From Brassica napus (lineage: Eukaryota > Streptophyta > Magnoliopsida > Brassicales > Brassicaceae): DNA of 64,000 bases. The translations under genes were made by a program, and so were the position numbers. How positions within the stretch are numbered: position 1 is the first letter of the stretch; every line of letters starts with the position of its first letter. The notes under the pieces were generated by a model that was not told the origin of the DNA, did no database searches, and was given only the letters and a program-made list of their open reading frames with translations. Below, one piece after another: positions 26,372 through 36,699 of the stretch. The stretch spans positions 3,844,001-3,908,000 of the forward strand of contig NC_063435.1 of the NCBI RefSeq assembly GCF_020379485.1, written 5' to 3'.

Positions 26372-27514
26372 TTCGATTCAAGCTTCCCTCTTTAGCTGGA
26401 GATTTTGTAAAAAAATCAAACCTTTGAAACGAATTCGAATCAGTGAAGAGAGATAGATATGAATCTATGAGAGACTGTAACCTAATTGCTCAGTGAAGAG
26501 TGTTGAAAATCAAGAAACCGAGAAAAATAATTCGAAAGAGTCGATTCGGAATGGGTGAGAATTGGAGGAATCGGAAGATTGGGTACCTCGATTTGATAGT
26601 CGGGAACTCGATCGGAAGAGAGTGATTTTTCGCCGGAGAAGAAAGTTTGATCGGATGATAGGGTGCGCGAGAAGCACCAGAACTTTGCTTCGACTTTTTT
26701 TTTTTGATCTGATGTAATGGTTACCACGAAGGTTATCTTACTGACGTTTGATTTTGACCGTTCATCTATACAACGCTTGTAGGCCCAAACTTCTTTAAAT
26801 TCATAAATAAATTTGGCCCAATTCATGTTCGACCCTTTTCAGTTGACCACTTTGTGTACTTTTCCTGTTTTTTACTAAAGATGAACTTACAATTTTGATT
26901 CGTTTTGGTTTTACTTTTTTTTTTCCAGATAATTTGAAGTAAAACAAAATTAATATCAAACTGATCCTACCTTTTGGTTATTAGTTGATTTTTTAGTTTT
27001 ATTACTGAACTGAACTAAAGATTTGATCCGAACGAACCTTTCCTCAGATATAAAATGAAACGTAATCATTTCTTTTTCTCTCTAGATTATCTGATATCCG
27101 AAATAATCAACATGAACCGAATACTTGAATTTCTATGGTATTATTCTGTATATATTTTTATTTACATTTATTGGGATGAATTTTTAGTTAGCAGTTAGAC
27201 CAAGTGTAGAGTATTTCACTAGTAGACTTTTGAATGAATCACTTCTCTTTTTCGTTTATCTATGTATTACTTGCGGACGGGTTATAGTTAGTATATGGGT
27301 ATATCTAACTTGCAAAAGATATACTAATCTTATTTATTTAAATCTCCAATGGTTAGTACGTAAAATATATATTCACTAGTAAAAAAAAATATTACAGCCT
27401 ATCAAAGTTTCCTAAATCTGCAGATTTATCATTATGTATCAATCTAAAATATTAAGGAAAAATTCAACGAATGAGAGAAACTTAACTAATATATCCAGAA
27501 AAAAAAAACAAGAA
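26372..27514. other. Upstream of the TDBD gene and downstream of ZAT12 copy 1
   Basis: 26372-26830 holds the 5' UTR and promoter of the TDBD gene, with GGCCCA motifs at about 26782 and 26815. From about 26880 rightward the sequence weakly matches 33420 on, marking the left edge of the segmental duplication. Confidence 0.45.
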
Positions 27515-27988
27515 TCAATAAACTGTTCTTCCAAGCTCCAACTTGAGATTCAAATTCTCAACCATCCCCAAGCTCAGATCAAGACAAGCCACCCTCTTCC
27601 CACTACTCGTCTTCTTCAACGTCGTCACCGTCGGCTCCGGCAATAACGCTATTGTAACCAACGTGACGCCGCCGCCATTCTCGTTCCTATGTTTCCTCAT
27701 GTGTCCTCCAAGTGCTTGTCCCATCGGAAACTCCACTCCGCATATGGGACAAGGATGAGACGACGGCGTTTTCGCTCTCTTTATCAGACCAGACAGATTC
27801 TCGTTGTTAGGCTTCTTGTGACTTGCACGGTGACCTCCCAACGCTTGAAACGAATGAAACTCCTTCAGACACGTTTTACATGTGAACACGCGTTTTGTAT
27901 CTCCCCCGTTTTCTTGTCCGACTCTTGATAAAAGCATCAGACAGTTAGCCGCCGTAGCCTCCACCGTAGACTTAATCTCCGCAACCAT
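27515..27988 (-). CDS. ZAT12: C2H2 zinc-finger repressor ZAT12, copy 1
   Basis: Intronless, 157 residues. Two C2H2 fingers with the plant QALGGH signature: Cys37/Cys40/His53/His57 and Cys80/Cys83/His96/His100. The N-terminal [11 protein letters not shown] box is typical of this subgroup. Residues 135-140 (CLDLSL) form an EAR repression motif, and the end [12 protein letters not shown] matches ZAT12. ZAT12 (RHL41, At5g59820) is a nuclear regulator induced by oxidative stress, high light, cold and wounding. Copy-specific changes against copy 2 include a shorter N-terminus (MVAEIKS versus MVAVSENKS), [12 protein letters not shown], and TIALLPEP where copy 2 has TRALLPEP. No frame damage, so both copies are probably functional. 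Confidence 0.94.
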   Translation of the reverse strand: MVAEIKSTVEATAANCLMLLSRVGQENGGDTKRVFTCKTCLKEFHSFQALGGHRASHKKPNNENLSGLIKRAKTPSSHPCPICGVEFPMGQALGGHMRKHRNENGGGVTLVTIALLPEPTVTTLKKTSSGKRVACLDLSLGMVENLNLKLELGRTVY

Positions 27989-28087
27989 TTTTCTTTTCTT
28001 CTGATGATAAAACTAAACAGTTAGAATGATGTTTGTGTTTGTGTGTTGGTGTGATTGTTGTTGTTGTGTTTTGTGTCTGGTCGGGAT

Positions 28088-28394
28088 GTATTTATAGACT
28101 TATAGAGATCAAGTTTGTGTGGACTGAAAACGTGTGAAGATGACAAATAAGACCTTGTGACTTGCTTGGTAAGGAAGTGGCAGCGTATGAGTTTGGTACT
28201 ATCGTAAATACCTGGCCAAAAAAGAAAAGGTAAAGAGCGAAGATGCTCACCATTTGTGAAACCGCGTAGCTTTGGGTGACTCTGGTAGATACAAAATAGT
28301 AGTTTGGATGAGAATCTTCGTCGTACTTTCTTGAACCCTTTTTAGATATTTTTATGCGATATGAGTTTAATTTATTTACCACGCGCGGCGCGTG
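28088..28394 (-). promoter_or_regulatory. ZAT12 copy 1 promoter: TATA box and CGCG boxes
   Basis: On the minus strand: CTATAAATAC (about 28088-28097) as TATA box; an ACGCGG CGCG box (28261-28266 as CCGCGT on the plus strand); and a 15-bp perfect palindrome CACGCGCGGCGCGTG (28380-28394). CGCG boxes are the binding sites of CAMTA calmodulin-binding activators, known regulators of ZAT12. The same elements occur at the same places upstream of copy 2. Confidence 0.65.
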
Positions 28395-28550
28395 ATTTCT
28401 GAGCCGCCTTCTAGATATATTTAATTTATATTCTAGATATACCTTTTCTGACAAAAAGCTCTTTTTTCCAGATATACTTCTAAGTTTTATTTTTGGTCAA
28501 AAGATATACTTCTAAGTTTTTTTTCCTTTTGTTTTTAATATATTAAAATT

Positions 28551-29720
28551 GTAAATGATAAAAACAGTTCAAACAGATCATCCAGATCAAGAAGAACAAA
28601 TGCACATCAAATGAATCATGCAGGAAAAATGCAGATCAAGCAGAACAAATAGTTTATTATAAATTATGAATGATAAAAACAGTTTAAAAATGCAGATCAC
28701 ATATTTAAACAATAAAAATTACACCAAAATATCAAAACAAGTAATTTATAAACAATACATAAACAAAAATAAAACAATTTAATAAAAATTACATCAAAAT
28801 ATCAAAACACGTAATATATGTACATACATATATGTATATAAATTTACTCTTACTTTTATTTTACAATAATTATATAAATTTTCTTATACTAATTTTTTTT
28901 GAGAAAAATATATTTTCTTAAAGATTTTATATATATACTGTTTGTCTTTACTATCTATAAATTAAAATTTTACACATTTCTATTTTCAGTTAATACATAT
29001 ATATACTTTATAATATATATTTACATGCATGTATTAAAGGTAAAACTATAAAATATACTCAAGATATATATATTTTTTCAATTAAATCTGTTATTTACAA
29101 TTACTATTATATATTATATAAATATAATAAAAGAAGTAAACTTACGTTGGAAAAACTTAGTTCAATAAACGAGTCATATTTTCTTACCAATGAAGGAATC
29201 TCCAATGATGACTGCAATAACCATTACATGTATTAACATATGTGACTGTAATATATTTATAAGATATTTAAAAAAGAGAAAAAATTCAGTTCAAACAAAA
29301 AAAACCTTTCAAACAACAAAAAAACCTTACATGGGACTGATGAAAAAGAATGAGACGGAGCTGATGGCCTTTTTGTAAAACTAAAATGTGAGTGTGTGAG
29401 TTTGTTACAAATAGTTAGCTATTTATAGAAAAAGTAAATAATTTTTGTTTAGTTTTAGTTTATAAAAATTCATCTATTCGATGTATAAAAAATAGGCCAC
29501 AGTTGAACATCTACAAAAACTGGAGGGATAGAATGTCGTGCAGGACATCTGTCTTTATACAGAAAAAGACAAAAATATTTGTTTGTGTGCAGCTACGTTG
29601 TTTACTGCTTTTACCGTTTCAGGAAAACATGAATGACAAAATCAAAAGCAGTAAAACCAAAAGCAATTATTCTGTCATTGTCGTGTTTTCCCTGCCATTA
29701 AATTCATAACATAAAACAGT
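28551..29720. other. AT-rich insertion in copy 1 of the duplication
   Basis: This 1.2-kb block is absent from copy 2, where the flanking blocks adjoin. It contains short direct repeats (AATAAAAATTACAC/TCAAAATATCAAAACA at about 28709 and 28785). No ORF of note, and I could not define terminal repeats, so the class is unknown. Confidence 0.45.
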
Positions 29721-29875
29721 TCCCCCTAAAACATGACGGTTATAAGCATATTTGGGCAGCCGACAAAGAAATACATATTTGGGCTTGTTTTTGTAATTTA
29801 GTCTTGTATACAAGTTTTTTCCTCTAGTCTTTTTTTTTTAAATCTTATTGTAAATTGAATTATGTTAGCTTGGAA

Positions 29876-30695
29876 GAAGTCGAAACCTTTCTCTCTCCTT
29901 CTGCTCTGTCCTCTCTCTAAAAATCAGACACAGAGGAAGGATTGAGATGAAATCTCAACCGGAGCTTCTACCAAATCCATCTCCGGTTAACAAGCTTGTT
30001 TCTGGGAAGCGGTGATTCTTTTACACCGCTATCGCCAGCTTTGTTTCCGGGAAACAGTGGCTCTACAGCACCGGTTTCGCCGGCTTTCGTCCCGGGAAAG
30101 CGGTGGCTCTGATAGCATTGTCTTTTCGCCGGCGTCTTCTCCGGTTTGTTCCGGAACTAGTTCCTGATCTACGTTTTTGGGTTTTCTTTGTCCAATCGAC
30201 TTTCGATCTGAAAATCGTGTGGCTTTTTTGGATCGATCGTAGATGATTGATGTTTTATTGGAGCGTAGATCGATGGTTGGAGATCTTTAGTTTCATCGGT
30301 TTGGCCTCTATGGTGGAGTTTGGTCGCGTCGTTTCTCTGACTCCGACGGAAGTCGATGTTCCTTCCGGTGGATGTCCGGTTATTGCGGCGACGAAAGTTG
30401 CATGCCGGTGAAGTGAGGGGGCTTTGGTCATGACACGTGCCCTTCTTGGTGTTACAGTCAATATATGGCGGCCTGGTGACACGTGCTCTTCGCTGTGAGG
30501 ATTTCTACACGTGTTCCGTTTACGCATCACGCGTAAATGAAGAGGCGCCTTTTGGGTTTAAGACGTTGGACTTAGGGACCAATAGATTTGCGGGTTGGTT
30601 AGCCCTAGTTTGTTGGACTTTATGTTTTCTTTGTATCGGTTGAGCTTGGTCTTTTGGGCTTTGACCTTTTAATAAACTTTAGATGAAAAAAAAAA
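29876..30695 (+). mobile_element. Poly(A) retroposon with 19-bp target duplication
   Basis: An 820-bp insert ends in a run of ten A and is flanked by a perfect 19-bp repeat GAATTATGTTAGCTTGGAA (29857-29875 and 30696-30714). That is the signature of LINE-type reverse transcription. The insert is GC-richer than its surroundings, starts with a CT-rich leader (CTTTCTCTCTCCTTCTGC) and has no long ORF. Size and lack of coding capacity resemble the Sadhu-type non-autonomous retroposons of Brassicaceae; that assignment is inference. Confidence 0.75.
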
Positions 30696-31334
30696 GAATT
30701 ATGTTAGCTTGGAAAGGTAGTGCTTATTATTCTAAAGAAAAAGGAGGCAATTCGTTTTTAGATTTTTCTTTCAAAACTGCCGTCAGCAATGAGCATTGTG
30801 ACAATCCCAGCAAATGCATGACAACACAGAAGCGTGAATCGTACGCGTTTGAAGGCTGCGTGTGGAGTGGGGAGTAAGTGAATGTAAATAAGTGGAGGAT
30901 ATGTACGGAAACTTGATGGAAACGTGAGAAGCAAGTAGAAGAGATAAGAGAGAGTGGCTCTTCTTATACCTTAAGATTCTTGTTTTCACACTATCTATCC
31001 TTCTAATTTATGCAGCTAGACGATAAGAGTTGATTATAAAACAGTTTATATGATTGGAGAAGAGTCACAAGTATATCTGGTTGGTCATTTATAAGATTAC
31101 CGACCAACGTATAAATGGATAAAACATATGACCGACTTGTTTTTTCGGTTGACTGTAACTATCAATTGTTTGTTTTGATTTGTACGTCAGAACATACGAG
31201 CAATCAAAAATAAAATTTATCCTTTTTGACAACTTCTATTACTCCATTATTTATGGTTGTTTTCTCTAAATTAATTGACCCAGTTAGCATAATTTTCTCA
31301 TGATCAACGCTCTTTGGCCCTGGCTTAATAGGAA

Positions 31335-32617
31335 CTAGATTTTGACCCGTACATTCGTGCGGATATTTTTCATTTTATGAATGTATACTTTTGATTTATT
31401 ATAAACATTTTAAGCATATAATTTTAATTTTAGTGTTATATATTATGAATATAAACCTATTATTTTAGTAAATTGTATACATGGTAGCATCCATCATATT
31501 ATTTTAGTAAATTTTATTGATATAAAATATTTTTTGGATGTTATGATATTAAGTTTTTTTTGTTATTAAATTAAGACTTCAAAATATTAGATTACTTTAA
31601 TTTTTATAACATAGTTTGTTTTTCCGTGTTACATTTCAAGAAATTATTCTTTATTAGCTATAATTATACCTTTTGAAAAATTTAAAATATTATCATTTTA
31701 AGTTTGCATACTTATTTTTAAAATTTTATATTTTGTCAAAATTGTTTGGAAAATTACACAACTATATTTGAGGTGGGAGATTATATGATTTTCGAAATAG
31801 TTTTGTTACTAAATTAATACATTATTTTATATAAATAATTTTAATTTCGGTAAGATTTTTATTCATCTCTCAGAATATGTTTATAATTAATATAAATATT
31901 AAATTTATATTTGATTTGTCATTAATATTTTGAATGAATAATTAAAATTTCATAGTTTTCTAATAACATATTTTTAAATAGTATATGAACTAAAGGTTAG
32001 TTATAAACTATTATATTTTTGTATATTATTATTTTTTAAACAATATATTATTGAGAGTTTCAAAAAAAATAAAATAAAATAATATGTAGTTGTAAATATA
32101 AAAGTTTAACCTATGTTAATGAATTTATGTTTATAAATTTATTTTTCTAAAAAAATATAATATAGTTTACGAATTCTAACACATTTTGATGATGAGTGAT
32201 AATTTATTTAAATGAAACTATTTTAAAAATAAAATAGATAATTTACCCATATTTAATTCATAAAGTACTTCTATTTTAATATAATACATAATATAATTAA
32301 TATATATATATATAATAGTATAGAATTTTATTTTCTTGTTTTATAATAAATTTTTAATTAACATTGAATTATAAAATTATATTAGTATTTACAAAATTAA
32401 TTAAGTGTTATTTTATAAAAATATTTAGAAGGTTGGTAAGATTTTGTTAGATTCTTTCTCAACAGAATTTATTATACTTTAAAATAAATTTATATTTATA
32501 TTTGTTTTATTATTAATGTAAATAATGAAATATGTAATATTAAGTAATTTTTTAGATGGTCCTAGTATGACTTATTAATAGTAGATAAAAAATAGAACTC
32601 TTTTTTAATAGATTAGA
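31335..32617 (-). mobile_element. Non-autonomous Helitron, minus orientation
   Basis: On the minus strand the 3' end reads ATCCGCACGAATGTACGGG (hairpin), then TCAAAATCTAG and T, with CTAG at 31338-31335. The 5' end is TC at 32617 (TCTAATCTATTAAAAAAG) or at 32612; both follow an A. About 1.28 kb, extremely AT-rich, no ORF. It lies inside copy 1 of the duplication and not in copy 2. Confidence 0.65.
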
Positions 32618-33419
32618 TATTCACAAAAAAATATTTTGGCTGTAACCGGTGAATCAAAAATGGAATAAAAAGAATAGAAATGAATGAAATAAGAGAAATG
32701 GAATGCAGTAGAAAAATGGAATAGATCAATTCTATTTATTCCTTGACAAAATTGTTATGGAATGGTTTTCTTTGTATTTGGTTTATTTCTTTTTGGAATT
32801 GATAGAATGAGCATTTCATTCCATTAATGGTAACTGGTAATTTTTTTTATGAAATTAATGGAATTGATCATTCCAAAGCATTCCATTCCAAAAATAGGAA
32901 TTTATCACCAAAATTTAATTAAACCGAAGGCGTGTTTTACCCTAGTCCATATTTCAAACCCAATGTTGGTCTCGAACGGATCCACTGACCCTAATCCATA
33001 TCGCAACTTATTGATCCGTTCTTGTTTTCAACGTCTAAATTTTCATAATTTAACTCCATTATATTTTTCAATCTAAAATAGAGTTTAGAGTAAAAATGTT
33101 CTAGTGGTGCTATATTTTTCAGTCTATATATAGAGTAAGTTCTTATTTGTTCATCACTCTAAAATTTAATATCATTGAAATATATCACAACTCTATTATA
33201 GAGTTACTAGATGGTCTTATGACAAATGTTCAAAGAGATGAAAGTGATCCTACATGAAGGATTAGTACCGGAAACTTGAAATATAAAAATGAGAAAGAAA
33301 GCTTAAATTTTGATAATGAAACTCCTTTGCGAGAGCATCCATCACATTGACTTGTATCATTCATATTTGTTCATCCAAAATTTGATATATCTCATATCAT
33401 TTTATGTCATAAATAGTTA
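32618..33419. other. Spacer at the duplication junction
   Basis: Holds repeated GGAAT/ATTCC motifs (32660-32900) that look MITE-like, the right edge of copy 1 (32930-33060), and a degenerate relative of the 35996 MITE (about 33070-33240). No gene. Confidence 0.35.
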
Positions 33420-33969
33420 TAATTTGGATTTGGTTTGGTTTTAGTTCGATTTCTATTCTTTCAGATAATCTAAACCGAACCAACATTATAACCAAACTGA
33501 TCCTAATTTTGTGGTTATTAATTAATTTCTTATATTATTATCCGAACCTAACTGAATTTTGCTCAGATTTTACTTGAGTGTCTAGGCTTTTTGTATATTT
33601 TTAGTTACATATTGGGATTGGGATGAAGCAACATGCATATGTGTCTTTTCTGTAGTTAGCAAGTGTTCTAGTTCTTTTGAATGAATCACTTGCCTTACTT
33701 TTCGTGAATGCCACTATGTATTACTTTCTGACGGTATTATCTATTTTTTTTTTTGATAAAAGGTTTCTGACGGTATATCTAGCTTGCAAAAGATATTCAA
33801 ATATATAAAAAAATCTCCAATGCTAAATAAATATATATTCACTAGTCAAGAAAATATTACACCCTATGAAAGTTTCCTTAATGTGCAGATGTATATGTAA
33901 CAATCTAAAATATTAAGAAAAAGTTCAAAGAAAGAGAGAAACTAACTAATATATCCACACAAAAAAAAA

Positions 33970-34452
33970 TCAATAAACTGTTCTTCCAAGCTCCAACTTG
34001 AGATTCAAATTCTCAACCATCCCCAAGCTCAGATCAAGACAAGCCACCCTCTTCCCACTACTCGACTTCTTCAACGTCGTCATCGTCGGCTCCGGCAATA
34101 ACGCTCTTGTAACCAACGTGACGCCGCCGCCATTCTCGTTCCTATGTTTCCTCATGTGTCCTCCAAGAGCTTGTCCCATCGGAAACTCCACTCCGCATAT
34201 AGGACAAGGATGAGACGACGGCGTTTTCGCCTTCTTTATCAGACCAGACAGATTCTCGTTGTTAGGCTTATTGTGACTTGCACGGTGACCTCCCAACGCT
34301 TGAAACGACTGAAACTCCTTTAAACACGTCTTACATGTGAAAACGCGTTTTTTATAATCTCCACCGTTTTCTTGTCCGACTCTTGATAAAAGCATCAGAC
34401 AGTTAGCTGCCGTAGCCTCCACCGTCGACTTATTCTCAGAAACCGCAACCAT
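33970..34452 (-). CDS. ZAT12: C2H2 zinc-finger repressor ZAT12, copy 2
   Basis: Intronless, 160 residues, about 90 percent identical to copy 1 by eye. Fingers at Cys40/Cys43/His56/His60 and Cys83/Cys86/His99/His103, both with QALGGH. EAR motif CLDLSL at 138-143. The end [12 protein letters not shown] is identical. Its N-terminus [10 protein letters not shown] is nearer the Arabidopsis ZAT12 start in length. It has [12 protein letters not shown] where copy 1 has HKKP, and an extra residue (DYKKRVF). It sits in the compact copy of the duplicated segment next to SBT5.4, as ZAT12 does in Arabidopsis. Expected role as for copy 1. Confidence 0.94.
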   Translation of the reverse strand: MVAVSENKSTVEATAANCLMLLSRVGQENGGDYKKRVFTCKTCLKEFQSFQALGGHRASHNKPNNENLSGLIKKAKTPSSHPCPICGVEFPMGQALGGHMRKHRNENGGGVTLVTRALLPEPTMTTLKKSSSGKRVACLDLSLGMVENLNLKLELGRTVY

Positions 34453-34544
34453 TTTTCTTTCTTCTGATGATATAGAACTAAACAGTTAGAATGATGTTTG
34501 TGTGTTGGTGTGATTGTTGTTGTTGTGTTTTGTGTCTGTTTGAG

Positions 34545-34862
34545 ATGTATTTATAGATATCGAGTTGTGTGGTGGACTGAAGACGTGTGAAGATGACAAA
34601 TAAGACCTTTGTGACTTGCTTGGTAAGGAAGTGGCAGCGTATAAGTGTGGTATTATCGTAATTACGTGGCAAAATTAAGGGTAAAGAGCGAAGATGCTCA
34701 CCATTTGCGAAACCGCGTAGCTTTGGGAGACTGATAGATAGGAAATAGTCCTTTGGATGAGAGAATTTTCCTCTTGCTTTCTCGAGAACCCTTTTTAGAT
34801 ATTTTTATTTGATAACTTAACTACGCTGAGTTTGATCTTCTATTTACCACGCACGGCGCGTG
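34545..34862 (-). promoter_or_regulatory. ZAT12 copy 2 promoter: TATA box and CGCG boxes
   Basis: TATA box near 34545-34556, ACGCGG box (34713-34718 as CCGCGT on the plus strand) and CACGCACGGCGCGTG (34848-34862), which differs by one base from the perfect palindrome of copy 1. Sequence around each element is conserved between the copies. Confidence 0.62.
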
Positions 34863-35995
34863 ATTTCTCAGCCTGTCTTCTAGATATATTGATTTATACT
34901 CTAAGATATACTTCTAAATTATTTTATGAGCTTTTAACATATTGAAACATAACGGTTATAAACATATTTAGTTTTTTTTTTCTAAATATTTGGGCTTGGT
35001 TTCTTGTAGTTTAGTTTTGTATACATGTCTCTTTTTCCATAGCAAATTTGTTTTTGGTTTAAACCATAGGAATTTCTTAAAATCTAATTTTAAAATGGAA
35101 TACTTAAGCTGAAAAAAGCAAATTCATTTTAGAATGTTCTTTCAAAAACTGTCGTCAGCAATGACCATTGTACAATCTCAGCAAAGGCATGACAACAAAA
35201 ATGCGTGAAACGTACGCGTCGGGCGGCTGCGTGTGGAGTGGGGGAGTAAGTGAGAGTAAATAACGAGAAGATATGTACGGAAACTTGATGGAAACGTGAG
35301 AAGCAAGTAGAGGAGATTAAAAAAAAAAAGGAAAATAAAAAGAGAGAGTGACTCTTCTTGTACTTTTACCTTAAGATTCTTGTTTTCACACTATCTACCG
35401 ACCCTTGTTCTAATTTTCACAGCCTCGGGGGGTCGATTATAAAACGGTTTATATGACTGGACAAGTCACAAGTTTATATGGTTGGTGATTTATAGGATTA
35501 CCAACAAACGTGTAAATGGATAAAAGTCATATGACCATATGATATGACAACTTGTTTTGTATTTGTTTCTTTAGTTTCGTTTTTTTGTTCACTATATCTA
35601 TCAATTTTCGGTTTTGCTTCGTACGCCAGATCATACGAACAATGAACAATCACAAATAAAATTTACACTTCTATGAAATTTTATTATTGTTGGTTATTCT
35701 CTACAAAATTGTTTGATCCTATTAGCAAAACTTTACCATGATCAACACTAGTTGCTTAATATTTGCATTGGGAAAATATTATTATATTCTCAAATTTATT
35801 TAAAATTATTAGTATGATTTGTTAGACCTGAAAATGTGCGATTTCAAACCCAATACTAGTCTCGAACGGCCCCGTTGACTCTATTCCATATAACGCAACG
35901 GATTGATTCGTTTCTCTTCTGTATTATTTCCAAGTATATATTATTATATAGTTTTAATACTTTTGAAAACATCGATAGCCAAGTCGAGAGGATAA

Positions 35996-36242
35996 GGGCA
36001 TCTCTATCCATACTCCATTTTTTCTTCTAAAATAAAGTAAAAATGAATATGGAGTAAGGAATGGTCCAACCCAACTCAATATTTTATTTTATAGTGAAAT
36101 TTATAAATAGAGTAATCTATTTTTTGTTTGTTTATCACTCCATTATAGAATAGAAAATGGAGTAGGATTGGAGCAATTTTACTCCATTTTTACTTTTACT
36201 CCATTTTGGAGGAAAAAATAGAGTTTTACATTGGAGATGTTC
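35996..36242. mobile_element. PIF/Harbinger-type MITE
   Basis: A 247-bp element flanked by TAA on both sides (35993-35995 and 36243-36245). The ends are imperfect inverted repeats: GGGCATCTCTATCCATACTCC at the left, GAACATCTCCAATG from the right, both leading into ACTCCATTTT/ACTCTATTTT. The 3-bp TAA duplication is typical of this superfamily. Confidence 0.6.
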
Positions 36243-36245
36243 TAA

Positions 36246-36699
36246 CAAAACATTAATAGCGATGGGTTTATGTTTCATATGTATTTAGTTCCAAATTTGT
36301 GAAATTATATTCTTTTATTGTACTAATAATGTCATAGAAATCCCTGTCTTGTCTTGCTTAAAAAAAAAAGAAGAAAAATCCCTGTCTTGGTTACAAATAT
36401 TTATAAAGAAAATCTGTGGTGAACGTAACTCCAAAAGATGGGGAGAAAAAATAGAAAGAGAATAAGGAAGATCCTATTACTCTCTTTTCAGTTACATGGA
36501 AAAAAATGAAAAGGAGAGCCGACATTTTTTGCCAAAATCACTCAAATAATCGTTGATAGTAAGTTAAGATTGTGCGTGATTTTATCCATCTTCCAAATAT
36601 AGACTGAGAGAAAAGAGAGAATTATGCAAAAAATAAAAAAATTGTATATGAGAGTGTGTAATGAGAAGATACTTGAGTAACATTTAACCACAATACAAA
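36246..36699. other. Promoter region of SBT5.4
   Basis: AT-rich upstream sequence; no element I can assign with confidence. Confidence 0.35.

Larger units (their letters stand above)
26880..33070. repeat. Segmental duplication, copy 1 (with ZAT12 copy 1)
   Basis: Blocks shared in the same order with 33420-35950: the left edge (ACTGATCCTA..GGTTATTA), the ZAT12 gene and promoter, the AACGGTTATAA and TTTGGGCTTG blocks, the GTCGTCAGCAATGA-type block with GGCTGCGTGTGGAGTGGGG, and the right edge (TTTCAAACCCAAT..GTCTCGAACGG). Copy 1 is 6.2 kb against 2.5 kb because of later insertions at about 28551-29720, 29876-30695 and 31335-32617. Edges are approximate. Confidence 0.8.
33420..35950. repeat. Segmental duplication, copy 2 (with ZAT12 copy 2)
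   Basis: Direct copy of 26880-33070 without the three insertions seen there, about 2.5 kb. It keeps the ZAT12 gene, its promoter elements and the distal blocks in the same order. Edges are approximate. Confidence 0.8.

Noticed and set aside
36604..36660. Possible ORF start for SBT5.4 further upstream
   Set aside because: Only the ATG at 36700 gives a proper signal peptide in frame with exon 2.
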